Shown: positions 15,090 to 22,675 of the stretch, piece by piece
How positions within the stretch are numbered: the stretch's first letter is position 1
Layout: each line of letters starts with the position of its first letter
Assembly (NCBI GenBank): GCA_030612505.1
Contig: JAUWNU010000011.1
Location: forward strand, 1 to 33,694
Direction: 5' to 3'
Source of the DNA: Methanomassiliicoccales archaeon
GTDB lineage: Archaea > Thermoplasmatota > Thermoplasmata > SG8-5
DNA length: 33,694 nucleotides
Notes under the pieces: generated by a model
What the model saw: the letters and a program-made list of their open reading frames with translations, nothing else
Database searches by the model: none
What the model was told of the DNA's origin: nothing
Made by a program: the position numbers and the translations under genes

Positions 15090-16112
15090 ATGGGCGCCGC
15101 ATCAGAATCTGGGAAAGAGCCAATGATTTCAGCAAGCGCGCTTGAAAAATATGGCTATTGCCCATTGAGTTGGTGGCTCAGTCGCAGCAAGGATGACAAA
15201 GGCTCACCTGAACTGGCTAAGGGTGAGAAGGCACATGAGGATGTTGCAACAGACCTTGGAGGAATTGTTCAGGACGAGAGCCAGGCGAAAGTTTTTGAGT
15301 CTGTGGTTCTCTGGTTCGCCATTGCCGCTACATTGATTTCCATTATTGGTGTTTCTTTCATTGTTGAGGTAGAAGTGGACATTGGAATGATTATGGGAGC
15401 TATAGCACTTATTTGGGTGCTGGCTGCTTGCTATTTCCTCTACAAGGCAGAGACAATGCCCAAGGGCATATCCACCCTTAGATATCAAAGAATAATACTC
15501 ATTTTTGCACTTGTGGCAACAGTCATTGGCGTATTATCGGTTACCCTGCTTTCAGATTTTTTCCACCCAGAGGTTGCCCAGATATTGCAGGCCATATCAT
15601 TAGCTTGGCTTGTTGGTGCCTGTTATTTCCTATATCATTCTCTGAAACGATTTGAACTTGCAATGTTCAAGCGAAGAAAGCACAAGGTTCGTCATGGTAT
15701 AGCCTATATTGATTCTCAGAAAAAGAAGCCCAAATTATTTGTTTCTGAAAAATACAGATTATCTGGCAGGCCAGATTTCGTGCTCCTGATTGAAGACGAG
15801 CATATACCTGTTGAACTCAAGACTGGCCGGATTCCCCGAGGGCCACTGTTCTCACACATTCTCCAGGTTGCAACCTATTGTGTTTTAATGGAGGAAGAGT
15901 TCGGCAGCCCACCGTCACATGGCATAATCAGATATGGCCAGGTGGAAAATGAAATAGAGTATGACGAAAGCCTCAAGGATATGGTCTTAAAAAAAGCGAA
16001 TGAAATGCGTAGTTTTTTGATATCTGGCGGAGATGTTCACCGAAATCACAATAAGCCAGGCAAATGTAAACATTGTTCCAGGAGAAATATTTGCTCTGAG
16101 AAATTAGCTTGA
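15090..16112 (+). CDS. Cas4-like PD-(D/E)XK nuclease with four membrane helices
   Basis: Resembles Cas4/RecB-type nucleases. C24 in YGYCPLSWW matches the lone N-terminal Fe-S cysteine of Cas4. D229 in SGRPDFVLL plus E242 and K244 in VELKTG form the PD-(D/E)XK metal site. QVATYCVLMEE matches the QxxxY motif, and C326, C329 and C335 (CKHCSRRNIC) complete a four-cysteine Fe-S site. Between C24 and the catalytic core are about 120 residues with four hydrophobic helices (about 68-90, 95-117, 133-155, 164-187), which is unusual. 340 residues from the ATG at 15090; a GTG two codons earlier is possible. No CRISPR array or cas gene is nearby, so a DNA repair or DNA-uptake role is as likely as defence. 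Substrate unknown. Confidence 0.8.
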   Translation: MGAASESGKEPMISASALEKYGYCPLSWWLSRSKDDKGSPELAKGEKAHEDVATDLGGIVQDESQAKVFESVVLWFAIAATLISIIGVSFIVEVEVDIGMIMGAIALIWVLAACYFLYKAETMPKGISTLRYQRIILIFALVATVIGVLSVTLLSDFFHPEVAQILQAISLAWLVGACYFLYHSLKRFELAMFKRRKHKVRHGIAYIDSQKKKPKLFVSEKYRLSGRPDFVLLIEDEHIPVELKTGRIPRGPLFSHILQVATYCVLMEEEFGSPPSHGIIRYGQVENEIEYDESLKDMVLKKANEMRSFLISGGDVHRNHNKPGKCKHCSRRNICSEKLA

Positions 16113-16168
16113 TTTGTGCAGAATTTTTAGACTATAGTATTATTAATCAATGAATTATTCTATAATGC

Positions 16169-17650
16169 ATGGACGAGCCATTACCTGTTGATAAGGTTCC
16201 TGAAGTTCTGGAAACAGAATCATATTCTACAGAACCGAATTCTGTAGAATCAAATTCTGAAGAAACACCAGTGCCAGAACCCGAGATACCAAGAAATTAT
16301 TATCAACATCCACCTCCGTCGCCAGTGCCCCAAATGGTGTATCGGCCGCCCCAGGAGCCTATCAAAGAAATGTTCAGGATAATCAAGGCAATGCTCTGGA
16401 GCACTGCTTTCATATCTTATCTGATGATTCTGGTATTGAGTTTCATAATAGTGCTGGCCATGACCCCTGAAATACAGGAATGGATTACCACCCCATCAAT
16501 TCCATCGGCTGATGATCCCTCAGTGCTTCTGCTTCCTGAGGGTGTGTTTTTCCTTATATTTCCAGTTCCAGTTTTATTATTTACCTTCAGCGGAGCAGGA
16601 TTTCAAGCCTGGCATATTCTCATGTTGTCCATTCTAATATTGGCATTTTCCTATGGGAAATATGATTTAATCAAGGACTGGCTCTCCAGGAAAAACCAGG
16701 TTTTACTCTCATTAACAGCCCCGGAAAAGGCAAAGAGCAGCCTTGAAGGTGTGGCCAAATTATTCATGGCTAGCTCATTTTTCGGTATGGTTTATTTTGT
16801 ATTTCTGGCAATAACCAATGTTGAGATGAATACGCCAAATTTTGATGAGTTCTCCAGGCCTGAATTGATATATGGTCTGTTCAATGCTGCTGTCTTTGAA
16901 GAACTAATATCAAGACTTTTACTCATTGGAGTGCCTCTTTTAATAATCGCATTAGTCAAAAGATGGAATAATCCATTGAAAAAACTTATCGGAGGAGGGC
17001 TGGACATAAACTACATGACCATGGGATTGATCACTTTCTCGGCAATCTTCTTCGCCCTGGCCCATGTGGGAGGCTGGGACTTCTGGAAGGTACCTCAGGT
17101 TCTAGTCACTGGCTTCGCATTGGGATATGCCTTTGTTAGATATGGGCTGCATGCTTCAATCCTTGTTCATTTCTCGATTAATCTCACCAGTTCGGCCCTG
17201 GAAATCTGGCCTGATAATATTATCCTAGGCAGCATACTGGGTATGGCATACTTCATCTGGATAATCATTGGAGGATACTTCTTCTTTGATTATATCTGGA
17301 GATTATTGAAGAAATTAGGAACAATTCAGGAACCCAGGCCAGCTCAGCAGATGCCGCCTCAGCATGGTTATCCACCACAGCATCCAGGTTATTCGCCCCA
17401 GGCTGGCCAGCAATATCAAGGCCCGCCTCCGCAATATGCTTATAATCCACAAACAGGCCAGCAGCCGTACAATGTTCCACCTCCACCCATTGCTCAACCG
17501 GAACCCAAGGGTTTTGTCTGTCCAAATTGCGGCAATACCGGTGCAATCTATTCCCAGGGCAAGCTCACATGCATGAGATGCGGCACTTCCTTTGGAGACA
17601 GCAAGCCAACTGAGCCAGAAACAAATGAAAAAGAAATGTATGATTTTTAA
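16169..17650 (+). CDS. CPBP-family intramembrane protease with C-terminal zinc ribbon
   Basis: Glutamic-type membrane protease of the CPBP/Rce1 (ABI) family. All three motifs are intact: E244-E245-x3-R249 (EELISR), F295-x3-H299 (FALAH) and H334-x3-N338 (HFSIN). A Glu/Pro-rich cytoplasmic N-terminus (~70 residues) precedes about eight membrane helices. A Pro/Gln/Tyr-rich linker follows (about residues 385-445), then a zinc ribbon with C451, C454, C468 and C471 (CPNC, CMRC). The linker and ribbon are additions to the core family and probably bind a partner or substrate. The ATG at 16169 lies about 57 bases after the Cas4-like gene, with a TATA-like stretch (about 16129-16146) between. Family members process prenylated proteins, bacteriocins or signalling factors; the substrate here is unknown. 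Confidence 0.85.
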   Translation: MDEPLPVDKVPEVLETESYSTEPNSVESNSEETPVPEPEIPRNYYQHPPPSPVPQMVYRPPQEPIKEMFRIIKAMLWSTAFISYLMILVLSFIIVLAMTPEIQEWITTPSIPSADDPSVLLLPEGVFFLIFPVPVLLFTFSGAGFQAWHILMLSILILAFSYGKYDLIKDWLSRKNQVLLSLTAPEKAKSSLEGVAKLFMASSFFGMVYFVFLAITNVEMNTPNFDEFSRPELIYGLFNAAVFEELISRLLLIGVPLLIIALVKRWNNPLKKLIGGGLDINYMTMGLITFSAIFFALAHVGGWDFWKVPQVLVTGFALGYAFVRYGLHASILVHFSINLTSSALEIWPDNIILGSILGMAYFIWIIIGGYFFFDYIWRLLKKLGTIQEPRPAQQMPPQHGYPPQHPGYSPQAGQQYQGPPPQYAYNPQTGQQPYNVPPPPIAQPEPKGFVCPNCGNTGAIYSQGKLTCMRCGTSFGDSKPTEPETNEKEMYDF

Positions 17651-17675
17651 AATACGAAATAAAAAAAGTAAAAAA

Positions 17676-17698
17676 AAGTGATGAACGAGTCATCACTT
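17676..17698 (-). terminator. Hairpin terminator between convergent genes
   Basis: AAGTGATGA (17676-17684) pairs perfectly with TCATCACTT (17690-17698) around a five-base loop. On the minus strand it overlaps the stop codon of the small gene and is followed by a run of T residues, a good intrinsic-type terminator. It may also serve the CPBP gene. Confidence 0.65.
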
Positions 17699-17911
17699 CT
17701 TCATTATCTTCATCCAGCCGCCACTCTCGTAGACCTGGAGTTTCCTCTTTCCAAGGGTTGTCTTGAACTCGTCCCAGTCAATAATCTCTAGACGTGGGTT
17801 CTTTCCCTTTGTAAATTGAACTCCCTTGGTGCCCTTCACACGACCGGGTTTCAGACCTTTCCTCTTGGCAATATCGATTGCCTTATCCACACTTATTGCT
17901 TCCATTACCAT
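17693..17911 (-). CDS. Small basic conserved-type protein, function unknown
   Basis: 72 residues, rich in Lys and Arg, not recognised. The start is set by GGAGGA six bases before the ATG at 17911, although the frame extends upstream to a TTG at 17944. The N-terminal part looks like a short helix-turn-helix (AIDIAKRKGLKPGRVKGTKG). The C-terminal part looks like a beta-strand region (LEIIDWDEFKTTL...LQVYESGGWMKIM). Size, charge and the own promoter (TTATATATT at about 17992-18000) suggest a nucleic-acid-binding protein, but this is inference. Confidence 0.7.
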   Translation of the reverse strand: MVMEAISVDKAIDIAKRKGLKPGRVKGTKGVQFTKGKNPRLEIIDWDEFKTTLGKRKLQVYESGGWMKIMKK

Positions 17912-18110
17912 CTTTTTTCCTCCAAGCTGTTTTTTTGAAACCAACTGGCCAAAATAGCCAGATAGGTGCCAGACCTATATGGATGCTATGAATATATAAG
18001 TTTTTGGGAACACTGGCTATGTTTTTGTCAAGTAAAAGCTCACTTTTTCAAAAAATGAGCCAGCATAATTTCATGGTGTATGGTGTTTATTTCGGTTAAA
18101 TTTCACATGA

Positions 18111-18150
18111 TTATATATAGATGATTATTCATTTTCCTTTTAATAGGAGA
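18111..18150 (+). promoter_or_regulatory. Promoter and ribosome site of the C25-like protease gene
   Basis: TTATATATAG (18111-18120) is a TATA box predicting a start near 18138-18142. AGGAGA (18145-18150) lies seven bases before the ATG at 18158. Confidence 0.6.
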
Positions 18151-18157
18151 TAATCGT

Positions 18158-20767
18158 ATGAGTGGTGTTCAGGGCTTGAGGCGCAGTTTGGTTCCATATG
18201 CATTGATTGCAATATTAATACTCTCATTTTCATATTCTGGCTTGACCGTCACAATTGATGAGCCAGCGGTGGAGGAGGCATTCCCCTATGGGGATTCTGA
18301 TGGGCAGATTCAGATGATGCCAGATATTCCAGACCTTGAAGACCACTCTATATTTTTGAAGGAAAATGGAATCAATACAAAAGGTACTGGCTTGGTATAT
18401 GTCATTGTTGAGCCAACTCTGTACACCAGCATCCAAGTAGATATTGCCAGATATATCAATGACATAGAATCGGAAGGTTATACTGCAGAGATTCACACAG
18501 AGGGCTGGTCAAATCCCATAGAGGTCAGAACACTTCTCCAATCTGGCTATGGCAGTGGAATGATTGGTGCAGTGCTCTTTGGAGACATCCCGGCACCCAG
18601 ATATGAGATAGCCAATGATTTTAATGAGTATGGGTACACAGAATTCCCAATTGACCTGTTCTACATGGATCTGGACGGCGAATGGATAGATTCTGATTTC
18701 AATGAAATTTATGACGATCACACAGCAGGCACAGGAGACATTGAGGCAGATGTCTGGGTAGGCCGCTTGCTTCCTTCAACACTGACAATACCAGGCGAAG
18801 ATGAAGTCTCACTTATCAAAAATTACCTTTATAAAAATCATGAATATAGAATGGGCAACACATCATTGTATGACCGCGCTCTCGTTTACATAGATGATGA
18901 CTGGGAACCCTGGTCTGCTACCCATGACTGGGAAGTTTCCCTGAGATATGAAAATCGAACACTTGTTGACGATATCGAGGAAACAATAGCACCAGACTAT
19001 TTTTCTAGAATAACAAGAGATTATGTAACTTATTATATAGAGATAATAAATGAAACAGTATATGGCCCAAGCATTGGAGGTGAAACTGGCCCCATCTACT
19101 TGGCCAATATCCCGGTTATTAACTGCACTATATATGTAGATGTAGATGGTGAATGGATACCAATAGATGAAGGCCCTGAATACACGCTTGATTATGAAAC
19201 AGGAGAAATAGACATATCTCCAATTAGTCCAATGGATGCTGGCTGGACATTTTATGCTTATTACAATTATACCGTTTTGGAAGATATTGATGATGGTTCT
19301 CTTTTATTCACAGAAAACGAAACAGTATATGGGCCATCGATTGGCGGAGAGACTGGTCCTCTCTGGCTTGACAATGCACCAGTAACTGATTGTTCAATTT
19401 ATGTGGAAATTGAAGGAGAGTGGATATATATGGAACCCGGTGTAGAGTATTACATTGATTATGAAACTGGTGAAATTGATGTTTCTCCAATATGCCCAAT
19501 GGATGCTGGCTGGACTTTCTATGCTTATTACAATTGTTCACAAACCCTTTCCGGCTACTATGACTGGATTTCCCTGTTTGCACATTCAGCGTGGTATTAT
19601 CATGGCTTCTATTACAATTCAGGAGCTTCGTGGAGCACATTATACAACAATGAATTATCTGGCGCAGAGACCGTGGCCCATTTCTACAATCTCTTCTGTT
19701 GCAGTGCAGGCGAATTTACTGAATCCGCTAATGATGGCTGTTTGTCTGGCCATTATGTATTCTCAGGAACCCACAGTGTTTGTGCCATTGCTTCGGCAAA
19801 AACCGGCAGCATGTTGAACTTTGCAGATTTTTACAGTCCCCTGGGCCAGGGCGCTTCAATTGGAGATTCATTTCTACAATGGTTCCAGCTCAATGCAGAA
19901 TCAGGAGCAGGGAGCCAGTTTGATTCAAGATGCTGGTTCTATGGCATGACAATCACCGGAGACCCGACATTGGATACCATTGATGATGTTAAACCAGAAC
20001 CTCCAGTGAATTTTCAGTTGAACATTTCAGGTGATGACCTAGAACTTTCTTGGACCCAATCACCGAGCCCAGATATTCATCACTATGAGGTGTATCAGGC
20101 TCTTTCCCCAGATGATTTCGACTTTTCCAGTCCGGTGGAAATTATTGACGAATCTCCATTGTTTTCATCATATTGCTGTCTAGATGAGAATGCAGTGGCG
20201 GCAGGAAATTCCAGATATTACATAGTCAGGGCAGTTGATTATTCAATGAATGATGATGGCAATATGGATATTCATGGAATGTTCATTAATAATCTGGACA
20301 TAGATTCCTGGAACATGATATCTCTGCCCTTCCAGCCGTCATCAACAGATATTGCTGATGTTCTGGAAGATCTGGATATTGTTACGGTCAAACATTATGA
20401 CCCTGTAGATGGTTGGAACACCTATTCCAGCTTCAGGCCGGATGTTTTTAATGACCTTGATATTCTTGATAATAAAATAGGAGTCTGGCTTAAGGCAAAC
20501 ACAGATGCTATGATATCTCTGGGAACTGTGCCTGCCCCTACAAATATCACTCTTAAGGCCGGATGGAATCTTGTGGGCTACCCAACACTGAACAATTCAG
20601 TTATGGTCCAGGATGCATTCTGGGGCACAGGTGCTGACAGAGTCGAAAAGTTTGATGCGGCCAATCCATATTTGATTAGTGAAATATCCCCTACATACAT
20701 TATGCAGCCAGGTGAGGCATATTGGGTACATGTTTCTGCTGATGCTGTTTGGACCATTGATTGGTAA
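18158..20767 (+). CDS. Secreted gingipain-like (C25) cysteine protease
   Basis: 869 residues with an N-terminal signal or anchor helix (about 13-32). The middle resembles peptidase family C25 (clan CD). The likely dyad is H482 in YYHGFYYNSG and C515 in NLFCCSAGEFTE, 33 residues apart, the same spacing as His211/Cys244 of gingipain RgpB. GMTITGDPTLD closes the catalytic unit as in other C25 proteins. Just before the His, residues 298-468 hold two tandem 89-residue copies of a beta module (NETVYGPSIGGETGP ... DAGWTFYAYYN). After the catalytic domain come an FN3-like domain (about 620-705) and a C-terminal Trp-rich module (SWNMISLPFQP, GWNLVGYP, GEAYWVHV). There is no C-terminal helix, so it is probably released or bound non-covalently. 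Its stop abuts the convergent TPR gene with no gap. Confidence 0.82.
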   Translation: MSGVQGLRRSLVPYALIAILILSFSYSGLTVTIDEPAVEEAFPYGDSDGQIQMMPDIPDLEDHSIFLKENGINTKGTGLVYVIVEPTLYTSIQVDIARYINDIESEGYTAEIHTEGWSNPIEVRTLLQSGYGSGMIGAVLFGDIPAPRYEIANDFNEYGYTEFPIDLFYMDLDGEWIDSDFNEIYDDHTAGTGDIEADVWVGRLLPSTLTIPGEDEVSLIKNYLYKNHEYRMGNTSLYDRALVYIDDDWEPWSATHDWEVSLRYENRTLVDDIEETIAPDYFSRITRDYVTYYIEIINETVYGPSIGGETGPIYLANIPVINCTIYVDVDGEWIPIDEGPEYTLDYETGEIDISPISPMDAGWTFYAYYNYTVLEDIDDGSLLFTENETVYGPSIGGETGPLWLDNAPVTDCSIYVEIEGEWIYMEPGVEYYIDYETGEIDVSPICPMDAGWTFYAYYNCSQTLSGYYDWISLFAHSAWYYHGFYYNSGASWSTLYNNELSGAETVAHFYNLFCCSAGEFTESANDGCLSGHYVFSGTHSVCAIASAKTGSMLNFADFYSPLGQGASIGDSFLQWFQLNAESGAGSQFDSRCWFYGMTITGDPTLDTIDDVKPEPPVNFQLNISGDDLELSWTQSPSPDIHHYEVYQALSPDDFDFSSPVEIIDESPLFSSYCCLDENAVAAGNSRYYIVRAVDYSMNDDGNMDIHGMFINNLDIDSWNMISLPFQPSSTDIADVLEDLDIVTVKHYDPVDGWNTYSSFRPDVFNDLDILDNKIGVWLKANTDAMISLGTVPAPTNITLKAGWNLVGYPTLNNSVMVQDAFWGTGADRVEKFDAANPYLISEISPTYIMQPGEAYWVHVSADAVWTIDW

Positions 20768-22279
20768 TCAGGATTTTTTCTGGGCTTTTTCAAATCCTTT
20801 CTTTGCCTCGGAATTTTCTGGCTGTAATTCCAAAATCTTCCCATAACACTCATAGGCATCCTTGTACTGGCCATGCTTGAGGCTGGAATTGGCAAGGGTG
20901 AACCATGCTGGAATGAAATCCGGTTTCTGGCTTAGAATCTTCGATATTGTGTTTATTGCCCGGTCCCTGTCTCCCATCTCATATTGAACCTGGGCCATTA
21001 GGCATATTGCCATATCATCGTATGGATTAATCTTAAGAGCTTTCTTCAATGTGCTAGATGCTTCCTTGTAACTCTCCCTGTCAATGTAATGTCTTCCTTT
21101 GGTCACAAGGCCGTGGAAATCATTGCTAACACTAGATCCATCAAATTCCTCTGGTTCTTCAATTATTTCCTCCTCGATGCTTCCCAGCGCTTCAGTCTTT
21201 GCATAGAAGGTTCCCCTTCCGACCTGACTTGATGTTATGAGCCCTTTCTTTTCCAGACCTTCAAGCCCGCGCAGGACCGCTGGCATGCTCAATTTATTGC
21301 CTATTTCTTTCTTAAGTGCGGTTTTTGATTTTTCATCATCAGCAAGATATTCCAGAACTATCTTCTCTTCTTTAATAAGATGTTCATCTGGCCTCTCAAA
21401 TTCATCACCAATTATCTCAATTTCTGAACGTGGTTTGAGAATCTCTTTCTCGATGCTCTTTTCTATTTTCTTTTGCTCTCTATCGGTCCTTGGGCGTTTT
21501 TTCTCAGTTGACTCAACCTTCTTTCCTGGTGCCTCAACAAGCTTTTTCCTCAGTATATCCAGAGCTTTCTTTGCCTGATGAAAGTCTGGATTTAGACGAT
21601 TGGATCGTTCCAGGCACACCATTGCTTTATCAAACTTTCCCATGCCTATGTATGCCTTTCCTTTTACGTACCAGCCCTCAGAAAATAATGGTCTGCCTTT
21701 CAGAACTTTGTTTAGTAAAGCCAATGCCTCATCGTAACGTTTAAGATGAATTAGCTCCACTGATTTATTGTTCATGGCCGCCAGATAATTAGGACTAATC
21801 CCAAGAGCCTTGTCATAGCACTCCATTGCTTCCTCATATCTATTTAGCTTTGACAGCAAATTCCCTTTATTGTTCCATGTTGTTTCATGCTTTGGGTCAA
21901 TCTTTAGGGCTTTATCATACCATTCAATTGCCTCTTTCAAATTTTCTAGTTTGGTGTATGCCATACCGATATTTGAGATAGCATCAACATGTTTGGGATC
22001 CAGTTCGAATGCCTTGAGATGGCATTTAAGAGCTTCATTGAAGTTTCCTGCAACTGCCAGTATCAGCCCTTTATTATTCCAGGCCACCGGATTATCCGGA
22101 TCCATTTTTATGGCCTGATTATAGGCCCGAACCGCATCACCCAGCCTTCCTTTTCGATAATGTTCATTACCTCCTGAAATTAATTTAGTAACACTTCCTT
22201 TCCTTATGTTTCCTAAGGCCCCCACAGAACCAAGAAAAATCAATGTGCCAGTTAATCCTTGCTTTCCGAAACCTGACAT
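20768..22279 (-). CDS. TPR / winged-helix / TPR protein
   Basis: 503 residues. After a short hydrophobic Gly-rich N-terminus come six tetratricopeptide repeats (about residues 34-245; WNNKG and A..CYDKAL signatures). A charged linker (PGKKVESTEKKRPRTD...) follows, then a winged-helix-like segment at about 305-365 (EEKIVLEYLADDEKSKTALK, SMPAVLRGLEGLEKKGLI, GRGTFYAKT). Three more TPRs run from about 395 to the end. The combination suggests a DNA-binding or regulatory scaffold, and no target is known. The ATG at 22279 is preceded by GGTGGAT. On the minus strand a TATA box (22310-22321) fits. It shares its 3' boundary exactly with the C25-like gene. Confidence 0.85.
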   Translation of the reverse strand: MSGFGKQGLTGTLIFLGSVGALGNIRKGSVTKLISGGNEHYRKGRLGDAVRAYNQAIKMDPDNPVAWNNKGLILAVAGNFNEALKCHLKAFELDPKHVDAISNIGMAYTKLENLKEAIEWYDKALKIDPKHETTWNNKGNLLSKLNRYEEAMECYDKALGISPNYLAAMNNKSVELIHLKRYDEALALLNKVLKGRPLFSEGWYVKGKAYIGMGKFDKAMVCLERSNRLNPDFHQAKKALDILRKKLVEAPGKKVESTEKKRPRTDREQKKIEKSIEKEILKPRSEIEIIGDEFERPDEHLIKEEKIVLEYLADDEKSKTALKKEIGNKLSMPAVLRGLEGLEKKGLITSSQVGRGTFYAKTEALGSIEEEIIEEPEEFDGSSVSNDFHGLVTKGRHYIDRESYKEASSTLKKALKINPYDDMAICLMAQVQYEMGDRDRAINTISKILSQKPDFIPAWFTLANSSLKHGQYKDAYECYGKILELQPENSEAKKGFEKAQKKS

Positions 22280-22329
22280 TGTGCATCCACCATACCCATA
22301 ATGTAGTTTTTAATATATAAGCCTAGTCT

Positions 22330-22340
22330 CTATAAAAATA
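22330..22340 (+). promoter_or_regulatory. TATA box in front of structured RNA copy 1
   Basis: CTATAAAAATA. Its centre is 24-27 bp upstream of 22357-22361, the 5' side of the element's closing stem. This is the normal distance from an archaeal TATA box to the transcription start. Confidence 0.5.
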
Positions 22341-22351
22341 CTTAATTGTTA

Positions 22352-22585
22352 TTATTAAACATTTGCTACGCCCTAATACCGCTGCTTTCGGGTATCGGCC
22401 CGAAAGCAGAGCTGCTATGGTCCAGTGAGACTATAGCAGTGTAACCTTCAGGTTTGCGGATACAGGGCGAGTTCGTCAAAATGAGCAATCATTTTATCGG
22501 ACTAGCATGTGTTTGATAAGGGCTCCAATCCCAGATGTCCTAGACGTCTGATAGGGATACCTCAGGCTTTAGCCTTGGGGAGCCC
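22352..22585 (+). ncRNA. Candidate structured RNA element, copy 1
   Basis: Not recognised as a known family. The closing stem P1 pairs 22352-22368 with 22503-22519 (TTATTAAACA..TGCTA / TAGCA..TGTTTGATAA). Inside, P2 pairs CGCCCT (22369-22374) with AGGGCG (22464-22469), and CCGC (22379-22382) with GCGG (22456-22459). P2 encloses hairpin A (TGCTTTCGGG / CCCGAAAGCA, 22383-22408) and hairpin B (CTGCTATGGTC / GACTATAGCAG, 22412-22439, only in this copy). A small AACC-TTCA-GGTT hairpin is also inside. Hairpin C (AAAATGA-GCAA-TCATTTT, 22478-22495) has a GNRA loop. A 3' domain closed by GGGCTCC / GGAGCCC (22520-22585) contains two hairpins. The GNRA loop and TATA box favour the plus strand. A second copy lies at 26122. 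Confidence 0.7.
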
Positions 22586-22675
22586 TCATTCAGCAAGTAT
22601 AATGCAATATACACTCCCAAAGTTTATGACACATATTGCCATGTCAGTTCGGTATCCTCAATGGGAGGCTAGGAA

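Larger units (their letters stand above)
22280..22675. other. Divergent intergenic region holding ncRNA copy 1
   Basis: A 396-bp gap. From left to right: the TPR gene promoter on the minus strand (TTAATATATAAG, 22311-22322), a plus-strand TATA box (22330-22340) and the structured element (22352-22585). A second AT-rich TATA-like stretch (GTATAATGCAATATAC, about 22597-22612) and the purH leader with GGGAGG follow. Confidence 0.7.

Noticed and set aside
17990-18110. Strong terminator or ncRNA around GCTCAC...TGAGC (about 18037-18060)
   Set aside because: A T/A-rich imperfect hairpin is possible, but it is short and lies between two promoters, so nothing firm can be said.
22352-22585. purH riboswitch
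   Set aside because: The second copy is at the 3' end of folC-nth with no same-strand gene directly downstream, and a separate TATA-like stretch lies between copy 1 and purH. Not excluded, but less likely than a stand-alone RNA or repeat.
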